The notes beneath the pieces were generated by a model. That model ran no database searches and was not told the origin of the DNA. It worked only from the letters and a program-made list of their open reading frames with translations. A stretch of DNA of 64,000 bases from Bacteroidota bacterium (GTDB lineage: Bacteria > Bacteroidota > Bacteroidia > Chitinophagales > Chitinophagaceae), in the NCBI GenBank assembly GCA_947457075.1, contig CANGUG010000013.1, positions 38,352 through 102,351 of the forward strand. The letters are read 5' to 3'. This document shows positions 55,179 to 63,782 of this stretch, piece by piece (the stretch's first letter is position 1; the number at the start of each line of letters is the position of its first letter). A program made the translations under genes and the position numbers.

Positions 55179-55186
55179 TATTTTTG
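55179..55186 (+). promoter_or_regulatory. -7 element of the metallophosphoesterase gene
   Basis: TATTTTTG on the plus strand, exact match, 16 bases before ATG 55203. The two divergent -7 boxes are 13 bases apart, so simultaneous use would be difficult. Confidence 0.55.
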
Positions 55187-55202
55187 TGGTTTAAATCCCT
55201 AT

Positions 55203-56438
55203 ATGCGTAGCCCAGTTTTTATTTCCATCCTTCTATTGATATTGATTATCATTGATTTCTATATTTACCAGGTCCTAAAACACCTTTTGCAAACCAGTGG
55301 CTCAGGGGTAAGAACAGTTGTAAGTATAGTGTATTGGACATTGTGTGTCTTAAGTTTTGCTTCCTTTGTATTGGTCCCATTTTACACCAATCCCTATTTT
55401 AGGCAGTACTTTTTTTCCATGAGTATGGGTTGGATGCTTACCCAGCTAGTCATGACCCTTATTTTTTTAATGGATGATATCAGAAGGGGTACTTTTTGGA
55501 CCGTTGGGAAGATTGCATCTTCCTCAGGGGCTCAATTCATGAATACTGAAAATGGCATTCCTCGATCCACTTTTTTAAGTTGGCTAGGGGTGGGCTTAGC
55601 TTCAACATTGTTTTTTTCCTTGATTTATGGTTTTGGCAACAAATACAATTATAAATTAATTAAAAAGAAAATTTCATTAAAGGGCTTGCCCTCGGCTTTT
55701 AAAGGATTTAAGCTTATACAAATTAGTGATATTCATAGTGGAAGTTTAAAGGAAAAAGAAGCGGTGTTAAAAGGAGTTGATTTAATCCTACAACAAAAAC
55801 CAGACTTGATTTTGTTTACGGGAGATTTAGTCAATGATCGCGCCATTGAAATGAAAGATTGGATGGAAGTTTTTGAAAAAATCAAAGCGCCATTTGGTGT
55901 ATTTAGTGTATTAGGCAATCATGATTATGGCGACTATGTTCGTTGGGATTCTGCTCAAGCCAAGCAACAAAATTTACAAGATTTAATGCAGGTACACCAT
56001 CAATTAGGTTGGAGATTGTTAATGAATGAAAATGTAAGAATTGAAAAGGAAGGGGCTTATATACAATTAGTGGGCATTGAAAATTGGGGGGCGAAAGCAA
56101 GATTCCCAAAGTATGGTAAAATGGATCAAGCAATGAAAGGGGTGCACCCTGATGATCCCATTATTTTAATGAGCCATGATCCAAGTCACTGGGAGGCACA
56201 GGTAATTCCTGAGTATCCACAGGTGCAATTAATGTTGTCAGGTCATACCCATGGCATGCAGTTTGGGGTAGAAAACCCCTATTTCAAATGGAGTCCAGTA
56301 CAGTGGGTCTATAAGCAATGGGCCGGTATATATCAATCGGGCAATCAACAGTTATACGTAAATAGAGGATTTGGTTTTTTGGGCTATCCAGGTAGGGTAG
56401 GTATTTTACCCGAAATCACGCTGATTGAGTTGGTGTAA
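55203..56438 (+). CDS. Membrane-anchored metallophosphoesterase
   Basis: 411 residues: about four N-terminal hydrophobic segments (residues 1-150), then a calcineurin-like phosphatase domain with all metal motifs: ISDIHSG, FTGDLVND, LGNHDYGDY, LMSHDPSHW and LSGHTHGMQ. The arrangement (helices then domain) matches YkuE/YaeI-like membrane phosphoesterases, some of which act on lipid-linked phosphates. Substrate unknown. Divergent from the parA operon; own promoter-like element. Confidence 0.93.
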   Translation: MRSPVFISILLLILIIIDFYIYQVLKHLLQTSGSGVRTVVSIVYWTLCVLSFASFVLVPFYTNPYFRQYFFSMSMGWMLTQLVMTLIFLMDDIRRGTFWTVGKIASSSGAQFMNTENGIPRSTFLSWLGVGLASTLFFSLIYGFGNKYNYKLIKKKISLKGLPSAFKGFKLIQISDIHSGSLKEKEAVLKGVDLILQQKPDLILFTGDLVNDRAIEMKDWMEVFEKIKAPFGVFSVLGNHDYGDYVRWDSAQAKQQNLQDLMQVHHQLGWRLLMNENVRIEKEGAYIQLVGIENWGAKARFPKYGKMDQAMKGVHPDDPIILMSHDPSHWEAQVIPEYPQVQLMLSGHTHGMQFGVENPYFKWSPVQWVYKQWAGIYQSGNQQLYVNRGFGFLGYPGRVGILPEITLIELV

Positions 56439-56542
56439 GTAAAATTTTTGAGTGGCAGATTGAAAAAAAAGAATTTGTTAAAACGTAGCATGTAACAAAG
56501 CACTACTTTTTTTCGTTCTACCTTTATAGTATAAATAGGATT

Positions 56543-57139
56543 ATGAAAATGAAAAAATACAGTCTTCTTTTATTTACAATAATAGGGGTTGGTCAATTAA
56601 AAGCACAAGAAAATTTTAATCTAGGAATTAAAGTAGGTCAAAACTTCACTAGTATCAGTTCAGTAGCTGCTGACCGTAATAAAGCCTCCTATCATGCAGG
56701 TGTGGCCATGCATGTTGGGATTACTAAACAATGGGGCATCACTCCCGAAATAATTTTGTCCCAAACAAAGCTTGAAACGGCTCCTTCAATCACCAATTTG
56801 TTATCCAAAAATATATTGCAGCCTGAGACCTATCACTTAAATTATTTGGCTATTCCAATATTAGCGGAGTATAAACCCTTTAGTAAATTATCCATTCAGG
56901 CAGGACCTCAATACAGTATATTGTTAGATCAAAAAAAAGACGGTATCGGTAATGCAAGTATGGCCTTTAAAAACGGTGAATTCGCCGTAGTAGGTGGCGC
57001 AAAAATTGACCTTGGAGGTTTTTTTGTTTATGGCAGATATGTAGTTGGACTGCAAGCCATCAATGAATTACAGGACCAATCAAAATGGAAAACTACCCAA
57101 TGGCAATTAGGATTGGGGATGTCACTTTTAAAGCTTTAA
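56543..57139 (+). CDS. PorT-like outer-membrane beta-barrel protein
   Basis: 198-residue OMP_b-brl_2-type barrel. Signal peptide MKMKKYSLLLFTIIGVGQLKAQ; mature part opens NFNLGIKVGQNFTSISSV and continues with paired strands (ITPEIILSQTKL, LNYLAIPILAEYKPFSKLSIQAGPQYSILLDQK, VYGRYVVGLQAIN) and ends LGLGMSLLKL. LNYLAIPILAEYK...AGPQY is a hallmark of the PorT family, though many such barrels have nothing to do with type IX secretion. A TACCTTTA -7-like element lies at 56519-56526. Overlaps the convergent DUF4954 stop by 12 bases. Confidence 0.85.
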   Translation: MKMKKYSLLLFTIIGVGQLKAQENFNLGIKVGQNFTSISSVAADRNKASYHAGVAMHVGITKQWGITPEIILSQTKLETAPSITNLLSKNILQPETYHLNYLAIPILAEYKPFSKLSIQAGPQYSILLDQKKDGIGNASMAFKNGEFAVVGGAKIDLGGFFVYGRYVVGLQAINELQDQSKWKTTQWQLGLGMSLLKL

Positions 57140-59338
57140 ATCCTTTTTGATTGACAAAATTTGCTTTTCTAAATCGCTAAGTGCTTTGTTTTGGTCGTTG
57201 ATAAATCCATTGTCCTTTAAGGAGCCTACCACTGCATTCATTTCAGCCTCATTTTCGTACACCATTTTTCTAAACGGATTGGAATAATCCTTTGCTCTTG
57301 TATTTTGTATTCTTGCAGTAATGTCTTTTTTTATTTCAAAATAATCATTAAGCCAAGTAATGAATTGTGTGTTGGTTAGTTTATTCAATGATTTACCAGT
57401 GATTGCTGTTAAGCAAGACAATGCGTGCAAGTCCCTTCTAGAAGCGTATTTGGCAGATTCTCCCTCATAAAATTCATGCACTTGATCCCAACTTTCAACA
57501 GCCCCAGTTTTAATTTTACTTAATAACCCATCTACGTGTTTTGTAGGAATTAATTGACCACCAATATTGGACCAATCTGAATTGGTGCTATTAAGTTTCG
57601 CTTGTTGTAGGGTTGTTAGGGTTGCCTTACCTTTTTTGTTTTCAGTGAAACGCAATGCTGCTTCCATGCCATATACAAAAATCATTTTGCCAAACATATG
57701 GTAGGCCTCAATACATTTAATTAATTTAGTTTTACGCTTGCTATTTTCAAATCCATTTACAATTACTTCTAACTTATCTATCTCTTTATTTGACTTAGTT
57801 GTCAATAATTTATCGCCCAACTGAATTAATTTTAATTCATCAGCAGGAATCGCTTTTTTCTCTTTTGTTAATTGAGCGGTAGCTACTGCTTTTGCAATAA
57901 TGGCTCTTGCACTGATCAATTCATTTACAGAATCGGGTGCAAGGTAGTCATACTCGTAAATGGGGGTTTTGAATTTACGTTTATCACGGTCAACATATTT
58001 CCAAGCATTTCTGGCCAATGCATAAAAATTATATAAAAACCAATACCCTGGCATAATGACTAATTCATCTTTTAGAGGGTCGTTGCTAATCAAAGAAAAT
58101 GGAATGGGAATGTTTAACTCATAATTGTAGTCGCCTTTATTTAACAAAGAGAAACTCGCGAATTGAGAATTATGTTTAATACTAACACAAAGACCAGGCC
58201 AAAACCCTCTTCCCATAACCACTTCGCCATCAGCACCTCGGCTATTGTGGTTGGATCCTAATGTGGCGCCGGCTGCGATATTGCTTTGACCCATTACCAA
58301 TGCAGCGCATAAAAAACTATTGTTATGGTGCTGTTCGTGTGCAGGGAAAATTAAAGAGTTTAATACTTCACAACAGGAAATAGTGGCGTTGGGCCCCAGG
58401 AATGAATTGATTAACCTAGCGCCATATTTGAGTTGTGAATAGTCAGATAATACAAAGCGCACTGCTTTGATGCCATAAAATATTCTGCAGCCATAACCAA
58501 CAATACCATTTACTAACTCACATCCTTCACCCACCTGAGATTTAGCGAGTGCATGAGAATTAATCGTTACATTCTTTATTTTATTGGCCCCTTTTAAATA
58601 GGCATCTTCCCCAATCCATACATCCTTAATAATTTTACAATTTTTAACGACACTTCGGTCGCCGATTTTTCCATAATAACCCAATTTGTTGTCAAACTGA
58701 TGGTCGGTTAATTCAATGAATTTTTGTTGTAATTGTACATCGTTTCTGTGTCTTGTCCACAAATAAGCATCACCTGAAGTCATCCCATTAAACGGCAAAA
58801 CCTTACGACCTGTATTTTCATTACACAATTCAAGCCAAATTCTCACATTTTCACTTTCTCCTTTTTTAATGATACCATTTCCAAATTTTGCATGATTGGT
58901 AGTAACAAGCTCATTTACATTATTAATAATTACCTCATTGCCCAAAATATAATGAGACATATAATTTACGTTATGAACAGATACATTGTTGCCAAAATCA
59001 CTACTAATAATGGTAGAATTATATAATCCAATAGGAACAATTAAATCACTAAAGCAAAGACAGCTATTTTCGAGATTCCCAATTCTAATTAAACCAAAAA
59101 ACGAACAATTTTTAACTAATTCTGGATTGAATTCATTGGACACTAAAATTTTTGACCAATCGTCACTCGTGTTTCTATTGCGTACCAATATTTCAATTTC
59201 TAAAGCGGTTAGTTGGCGATATTCAATACCACTTCGGTTTTGCTTGTTGCGTAAATAATACTCGTCCTTGCCTTTGGGTACGTCTTTTATAAATCCATAA
59301 CCCAATTCTTTTGAAGCAATCTTTTTAATATTATTCAT
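57128..59338 (-). CDS. DUF4954 family protein with left-handed beta-helix region
   Basis: 736 residues. After an N-terminal region (RNRNTSDDWSKILV), residues about 80-420 contain hexapeptide-like turns (CSFFGLIRIGNLENSCLCF, DVWIGEDAYLKGANKIKNVTIN, NATISCCEVLNSL) of a left-handed beta-helix, with GSNHNSRGADGEVVMGRGFWPGL, and then a helical C-terminal domain. This matches DUF4954, a Bacteroidota family of unknown function distantly like sugar-nucleotide acyl- or nucleotidyltransferases. No catalytic residues can be named. Its last 12 bases overlap the PorT-like gene in the opposite direction; the amidase gene lies 11 bases upstream of its start region. Confidence 0.85.
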   Translation of the reverse strand: MNNIKKIASKELGYGFIKDVPKGKDEYYLRNKQNRSGIEYRQLTALEIEILVRNRNTSDDWSKILVSNEFNPELVKNCSFFGLIRIGNLENSCLCFSDLIVPIGLYNSTIISSDFGNNVSVHNVNYMSHYILGNEVIINNVNELVTTNHAKFGNGIIKKGESENVRIWLELCNENTGRKVLPFNGMTSGDAYLWTRHRNDVQLQQKFIELTDHQFDNKLGYYGKIGDRSVVKNCKIIKDVWIGEDAYLKGANKIKNVTINSHALAKSQVGEGCELVNGIVGYGCRIFYGIKAVRFVLSDYSQLKYGARLINSFLGPNATISCCEVLNSLIFPAHEQHHNNSFLCAALVMGQSNIAAGATLGSNHNSRGADGEVVMGRGFWPGLCVSIKHNSQFASFSLLNKGDYNYELNIPIPFSLISNDPLKDELVIMPGYWFLYNFYALARNAWKYVDRDKRKFKTPIYEYDYLAPDSVNELISARAIIAKAVATAQLTKEKKAIPADELKLIQLGDKLLTTKSNKEIDKLEVIVNGFENSKRKTKLIKCIEAYHMFGKMIFVYGMEAALRFTENKKGKATLTTLQQAKLNSTNSDWSNIGGQLIPTKHVDGLLSKIKTGAVESWDQVHEFYEGESAKYASRRDLHALSCLTAITGKSLNKLTNTQFITWLNDYFEIKKDITARIQNTRAKDYSNPFRKMVYENEAEMNAVVGSLKDNGFINDQNKALSDLEKQILSIKKDLKL

Positions 59339-59349
59339 ATGTTCTATTT

Positions 59350-60999
59350 CTATTTAAATAATGCTGGATGTTGTTTATTCCAGCTTGTTTGTAGTTGATA
59401 GGCATTTGCAATTTGCAAAATAGTGCCCTCGTCATACAAATTTCCTACAAAGGTAATGCCTGTAGGCATATTATACTTGCTATCTAAGCCAGTTGGCATA
59501 CAAACCACAGGGTGACCTGTTAAATTAGTAATGGCCGTTTGGTTTGATTCTACTCCGCGAGAGGGGCAAATGATAACATCATACTGGCTTATCACCTCGT
59601 TTACTTTTTGCATTAATACCGATCGGTGTCTTTGGGCATTGATATATTCTACAGCAGGAACAAAACGAGCTGTTCTAAACTGATTTGGCCAATCGTATTT
59701 AGTTTGTCTTGTCAATTCATCGTCTTGGTTTAATCGAGTCATTTCATCAAATTGTGCAGCACATTCAACCCCTATAATCACATCCATTATATTAAAATTA
59801 TACACGCCACTATCTGGGAAATTAACGGGGATCAGTTCAGCACCCATTTTCTTGAAACTGGCCAATACTTTCCACTCATTTCTAGTACTGTCTTTTATTT
59901 GATCAAAGTAATTTTTAGCATAGGCAATGCGTAATTTTTTGATGTCATTATTGGGGGTATAATTAAAGGAAGGATTGGTTGCAGATAAATCCTTTCCATC
60001 TGTTCCTCGTATATAGTTAAATACAATGGCAGCATCGTCGGCACTGCGGCATATAGGTCCAATTTTATCTAAGCTATAACTCAAGGCCATTGCTCCTGTT
60101 CTACTAATACTTCCAAAAGTGGGTCTTAAACCAGTTGCCCCACATTGGGTAGAAGGGGATACAATACTGCCATAGGTTTCTGTTCCTATTGCAAAAGGCA
60201 CAAGGCCTGCTACTGTGGCTGCCGTAGAGCCAGCCGAGGAACCAGATGACCCATATTTCAAATTCCATGGATTTCTTGTTCTTCCACCATACCAATAGTC
60301 ACCCATTGCTAATGCACCTAATGTAAATTTTGCTATAAGCACTGCGCCCGCATTTTGTAATTGGGTATAAACAAATGCATCCTCCTCAATTACTTGATTC
60401 TTATAAGGAGCTGCACCCCAGGTTGTTTTAGTTCCTTTTACTGCGAATAAGTCCTTTAATCCATAAGGAATGCCATGTAATAAACCGCGGTACTTTCCTT
60501 GAGCAATTTCTTCATCGGCTTTTTTTGCTTGAGCATAGGCAATATTTTCTTGTAAACTAATTACACACTCTAAAGTATCCCCATATTTTTTTATTCTTTC
60601 AATAAAAAATTGTGTGAGGGCCAATGAGCTTATTTTTTTATTTTTTATCAAGTAGGCTAATTCGCCAATGCTATAAAAAGCCAATTCGTTTTTATTAGCA
60701 GGCACTTCGCAATTGGTTAAACTAAGCGAAACCTTGGAACTAGTTTTATTGTTCGCAGGATAGGGAAGTTGCCAGGTACTTAAAGGAACACTATTAGGTA
60801 GTGACAATTTATGCATGGCTTTGTAATTGGCTAAATTGTCAATTACATCAGTATATAAGGTATCTATTTCCTTTTCGGTGAATTGCAAATCAAAAAGCTT
60901 TGCTGCACTTTTAAGGTCAGCTTTTTTAATGGCAGCAGTATCTTGTGCTTTTAAAAAGCTACAACAGCCCAATAAAACGAGTACGAGTAATTGCTTCAT
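59350..60999 (-). CDS. Exported amidase-signature family hydrolase
   Basis: 549 residues: signal peptide MKQLLVLVLLGCCSFLKAQ, then an amidase-signature domain. The Ser-cisSer-Lys triad is K182 (GIPYGLKDLFAVKG), a cis-Ser within SSGSSAGSTAA (about 254-257) and S278 in GTETYGSIVSPS. The usual GTDTGGSI is changed to GTETYGSI, with Tyr in place of the first Gly, a mild deviation. Secretion points to degradation of amides or peptides outside the cytoplasm; a Gln/Asn amidotransferase (GatA) role is excluded by the signal peptide and length. Promoter at 61021. Confidence 0.9.
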   Translation of the reverse strand: MKQLLVLVLLGCCSFLKAQDTAAIKKADLKSAAKLFDLQFTEKEIDTLYTDVIDNLANYKAMHKLSLPNSVPLSTWQLPYPANNKTSSKVSLSLTNCEVPANKNELAFYSIGELAYLIKNKKISSLALTQFFIERIKKYGDTLECVISLQENIAYAQAKKADEEIAQGKYRGLLHGIPYGLKDLFAVKGTKTTWGAAPYKNQVIEEDAFVYTQLQNAGAVLIAKFTLGALAMGDYWYGGRTRNPWNLKYGSSGSSAGSTAATVAGLVPFAIGTETYGSIVSPSTQCGATGLRPTFGSISRTGAMALSYSLDKIGPICRSADDAAIVFNYIRGTDGKDLSATNPSFNYTPNNDIKKLRIAYAKNYFDQIKDSTRNEWKVLASFKKMGAELIPVNFPDSGVYNFNIMDVIIGVECAAQFDEMTRLNQDDELTRQTKYDWPNQFRTARFVPAVEYINAQRHRSVLMQKVNEVISQYDVIICPSRGVESNQTAITNLTGHPVVCMPTGLDSKYNMPTGITFVGNLYDEGTILQIANAYQLQTSWNKQHPALFK

Positions 61000-61028
61000 G
61001 AAATAACGTATTTGTTATTTCAAAGATA
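61000..61028 (-). promoter_or_regulatory. Promoter and palindrome upstream of the amidase gene
   Basis: TATCTTTG on the minus strand (61021-61028), exact consensus, lies directly next to the helicase stop codon. Between it and the ATG is a perfect inverted repeat GAAATAAC-N6-GTTATTTC (61000-61021) that would form an 8-bp hairpin in the leader or serve as an operator. Confidence 0.5.
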
Positions 61029-62312
61029 CTAACCACGCTTGGGTTTACTTGAATTAAATCGTCTTTTTTGCCCTCCTTTAGCACCAAAACCACCTTCCTG
61101 TTGCGGTGCACGGCCTCTTATATTCCTTGGTTTGCCCCAGCCAGCATCCTGGGAGGTTTTATTGGCATGAAATTGTTGCATCGGGTAAGGGTGCTCAAAA
61201 ATAACAGGCACTTTCTTGCCAATTAACTTTTCAATATCGGCTAAATATGCTTTTTCCTCAAAATCGCAAAAAGACAAAGCCGTTCCTTCGGCACCAGCGC
61301 GACCTGTTCGGCCAATACGATGTACATAAGTTTCTGGGATATTAGGGATATCAAAATTAATCACGTGCGCTAATTCATCTACATCAATTCCTCTTGCTGC
61401 AATATCTGTCGCCACCAACACTCTAGTACTTTGTTCCTTAAAATTACTCAAAGCACGCTGACGTGCATTTTGTGATTTATTACCATGAATGGCTTCCGCA
61501 ATAATATTATTTTTAGTAAGTAGTTGAACTACTTTGTCAGCACCATGCTTGGTTCTTGTAAATACCAAGGCTGTTTTAATTGAAGGATTTTTTAATACTT
61601 CAACTAGCAATGCATTCTTATTTACTTTATCAACAAAATAAACAGCTTGGTCAATAATCTCAACAGTGGATGAGACAGGCGTTACTGTTACTTTTTCAGG
61701 GTTGTGTAAAATAGAATTAGCTAAGCTTACAATTTCGGGAGGCATTGTGGCAGAGAAAAATAAAGACTGTCTTTTTTTAGGAAGTACTGCCAATAATTTT
61801 TTGACATCATGCACAAAACCCATATCCAACATTCTATCTGCTTCGTCTAAAACAAAAAATTCAACATCTCTTAAACTAATAAAACCTTGGTTCATTAAAT
61901 CTAATAAACGACCTGGTGTAGCAATCACTACATCCACTCCATTTTTTAAGGCCGTAACCTGTGGACCTTGTCCTACGCCTCCAAATATGACGGTGCAATT
62001 TAATGGGGTATGTCGTCCGTAGGCATTAAAACTCTCTGCAATTTGAATGGCTAATTCGCGTGTTGGAGTTACAATTAAGCTTTTGATTCTTTTTCTTTTT
62101 TCAACGGGTTTCGATGAAAGTAATTGTATGATGGGGAGCGTAAATGCTGCTGTTTTGCCTGTTCCGGTTTGTGCACATCCTAATAAGTCCTTTCCTTCCA
62201 ATAAAATGGGAATAGACTGTTCTTGAATGGGTGTTGGAGTGGTGTAACCTTCCTCAAATAATGCCAATAAAATGGGTTCAATTAACCCTAGTTCTTTAAA
62301 ATTCGTACTCAT
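61029..62312 (-). CDS. DEAD-box RNA helicase, RhlE type
   Basis: ATP-dependent RNA helicase, 427 residues. All motifs are visible: [31 protein letters not shown] (Q motif), AQTGTGKT (47-54), [30 protein letters not shown] (DEAD), SAT, then the second domain with [18 protein letters not shown] and [10 protein letters not shown]. The C-terminal tail is short, basic and Gly-rich ([16 protein letters not shown]), as in RhlE. ATG 62312 (MSTNFKELG) is chosen over TTG 62324. Probably involved in ribosome assembly or mRNA turnover. Confidence 0.95.
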   Translation of the reverse strand: MSTNFKELGLIEPILLALFEEGYTTPTPIQEQSIPILLEGKDLLGCAQTGTGKTAAFTLPIIQLLSSKPVEKRKRIKSLIVTPTRELAIQIAESFNAYGRHTPLNCTVIFGGVGQGPQVTALKNGVDVVIATPGRLLDLMNQGFISLRDVEFFVLDEADRMLDMGFVHDVKKLLAVLPKKRQSLFFSATMPPEIVSLANSILHNPEKVTVTPVSSTVEIIDQAVYFVDKVNKNALLVEVLKNPSIKTALVFTRTKHGADKVVQLLTKNNIIAEAIHGNKSQNARQRALSNFKEQSTRVLVATDIAARGIDVDELAHVINFDIPNIPETYVHRIGRTGRAGAEGTALSFCDFEEKAYLADIEKLIGKKVPVIFEHPYPMQQFHANKTSQDAGWGKPRNIRGRAPQQEGGFGAKGGQKRRFNSSKPKRG

Positions 62313-62384
62313 AATGGTCTGCAAGGTACGCCTTTTAAATTTGGGAGGTTTTTGGGGTGCCTTTTGGGTGAGTGTATAACCACT

Positions 62385-62711
62385 TTAAGCCTTTTTTCTG
62401 ACCAATTGATAAGAGTTGAATACCAATGTTTTTATAGTTGTAGAAGGAACAGTTCTATTTAAGTGCAATGTATTCCAATGTTTTTTATTCATATGGAAGC
62501 CAGGAAATATAGCATCAGGATATTGATCTCTTTGTTCAATGATATCATCAGGTGTTGCTTTGTAATTCATGGTGCTTGGAAAGGAGACCAAGTTTAATGT
62601 GATAAAAATCTTCCCTTTTGTTTTCATTACTAAAATTTCTTCACCAAATGGGAAGCACTCCTCTGCTTCAGGCAAAGACAGGGCATAATGTAAAATTTCA
62701 TCAATTTCCAT
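62385..62711 (-). CDS. MmcQ/YjbR-family protein
   Basis: 108 residues matching the MmcQ/YjbR family (double-winged/cyaY-like fold): MEIDEILHYALSLPEAEECFPFGEEILVMKTKGKIFITLNL, then KATPDDIIEQRDQYPDAIFPGFHMNKKHWNTLHLN. The conserved P-F-G/W-H core suggests DNA binding, but the biochemical role is not established. Lies 24 bases downstream of the alkane-monooxygenase-like gene on the same strand. Confidence 0.9.
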   Translation of the reverse strand: MEIDEILHYALSLPEAEECFPFGEEILVMKTKGKIFITLNLVSFPSTMNYKATPDDIIEQRDQYPDAIFPGFHMNKKHWNTLHLNRTVPSTTIKTLVFNSYQLVRKKA

Positions 62712-62735
62712 AAAAAATGCTGTGTTCAGTATTAA

Positions 62736-63782
62736 TTACAAAGAATACTTTTTCATTTGCTTATGCATAATGGAAAACCAGATAGGAGGGAATAAGGAAA
62801 GTACAATCATGCCAGGATAGCCTGTTGGCATTTGAGGCGCTTCCTCCAAATTTCTTAAAATTTGGTATTTGCGGGAGGCTAAATAATGGTGGTCACTATG
62901 ACGGCTTAATTCAAATAACATGAGTCTGCCAATAATATGATTGCTATTCCAACTATGATGTGGTTTAACTCTTTCATATAGTTCACCTTCGCCTTTTTCA
63001 CGGGAAAGGCCGTAGTGTTCAATATAATTTACGGTTTCCAATAACATAGCACCCATGAATGCAGCCCCTACGAAATACAACATGATGTATAATCCAAAAA
63101 AATAAAAAATCACCCCTACAAAAGCAATTTGCACTAGCTGAAATAAAAACATTTCATTGTTGAGCAAAGGGAATATTTTGTTTTTCTTTTTTGCTTCATC
63201 AATGGCAATATGCCAGGCACTTAAATACGTGCCTACAAAAGTTTGTATCCAAAATGCATATACCGTTTGTTTGAACTTTGCAGTACTGGGATCATGCGGG
63301 GTAGCTACATGTTTATGGTGTCCTTTATTATGTTCAATAAAAAAGTGCATGTATAAACTAGTTAGCAATAATAATTTTGCTAAAAATTGCTCAAAAACAT
63401 TGGTTCTATGTCCCAATTCGTGTGCAGCGTTAATGCCAAATGCACCACATAATAATCCCATGCCAATAATTCTTCCAGCAATATCAATTGGCGCTATCTC
63501 TTGCTTAAAACTAAATAAGAAAATAAATAATAAAAGGTATTGGAGTGGCACAGTCATCCAAACAATAAAATCATATAATTTATTTGATTTGGCTAATTGT
63601 TCCTCTACCTCGTCTAAGTTTTTGGGATCGGGCGCAATGAATAATTCAATTACAGGAATAAAAAAGAATACATATAATAAGGGCACCCAACACCAAATAC
63701 CCGTATGGGTAAAAGCCAGGTAGCTTAATACATACAACACAAATGGAGTAGTGTATTTAAAAGACTTTATAAATGCAATCAT
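62736..63782 (-). CDS. AlkB-type membrane di-iron monooxygenase (alkane 1-monooxygenase family)
   Basis: Integral-membrane non-haem di-iron hydroxylase, 348 residues with about six helices. Histidine boxes: HELGH (121-125), HNKGHH (151-156), HSDHH (295-299), plus NYIEHYGL (252-259), the signature of alkane hydroxylases of the AlkB/desaturase superfamily. Many Bacteroidota members are labelled alkane 1-monooxygenase without test, so medium-chain alkane or fatty-acyl hydroxylation is only likely. Start ATG 63782 (MIAFIKSF): the 18 extra residues of the longer frame lie between it and the -7 element and look non-coding. No rubredoxin or regulator gene is adjacent. Confidence 0.87.
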   Translation of the reverse strand: MIAFIKSFKYTTPFVLYVLSYLAFTHTGIWCWVPLLYVFFFIPVIELFIAPDPKNLDEVEEQLAKSNKLYDFIVWMTVPLQYLLLFIFLFSFKQEIAPIDIAGRIIGMGLLCGAFGINAAHELGHRTNVFEQFLAKLLLLTSLYMHFFIEHNKGHHKHVATPHDPSTAKFKQTVYAFWIQTFVGTYLSAWHIAIDEAKKKNKIFPLLNNEMFLFQLVQIAFVGVIFYFFGLYIMLYFVGAAFMGAMLLETVNYIEHYGLSREKGEGELYERVKPHHSWNSNHIIGRLMLFELSRHSDHHYLASRKYQILRNLEEAPQMPTGYPGMIVLSLFPPIWFSIMHKQMKKYSL

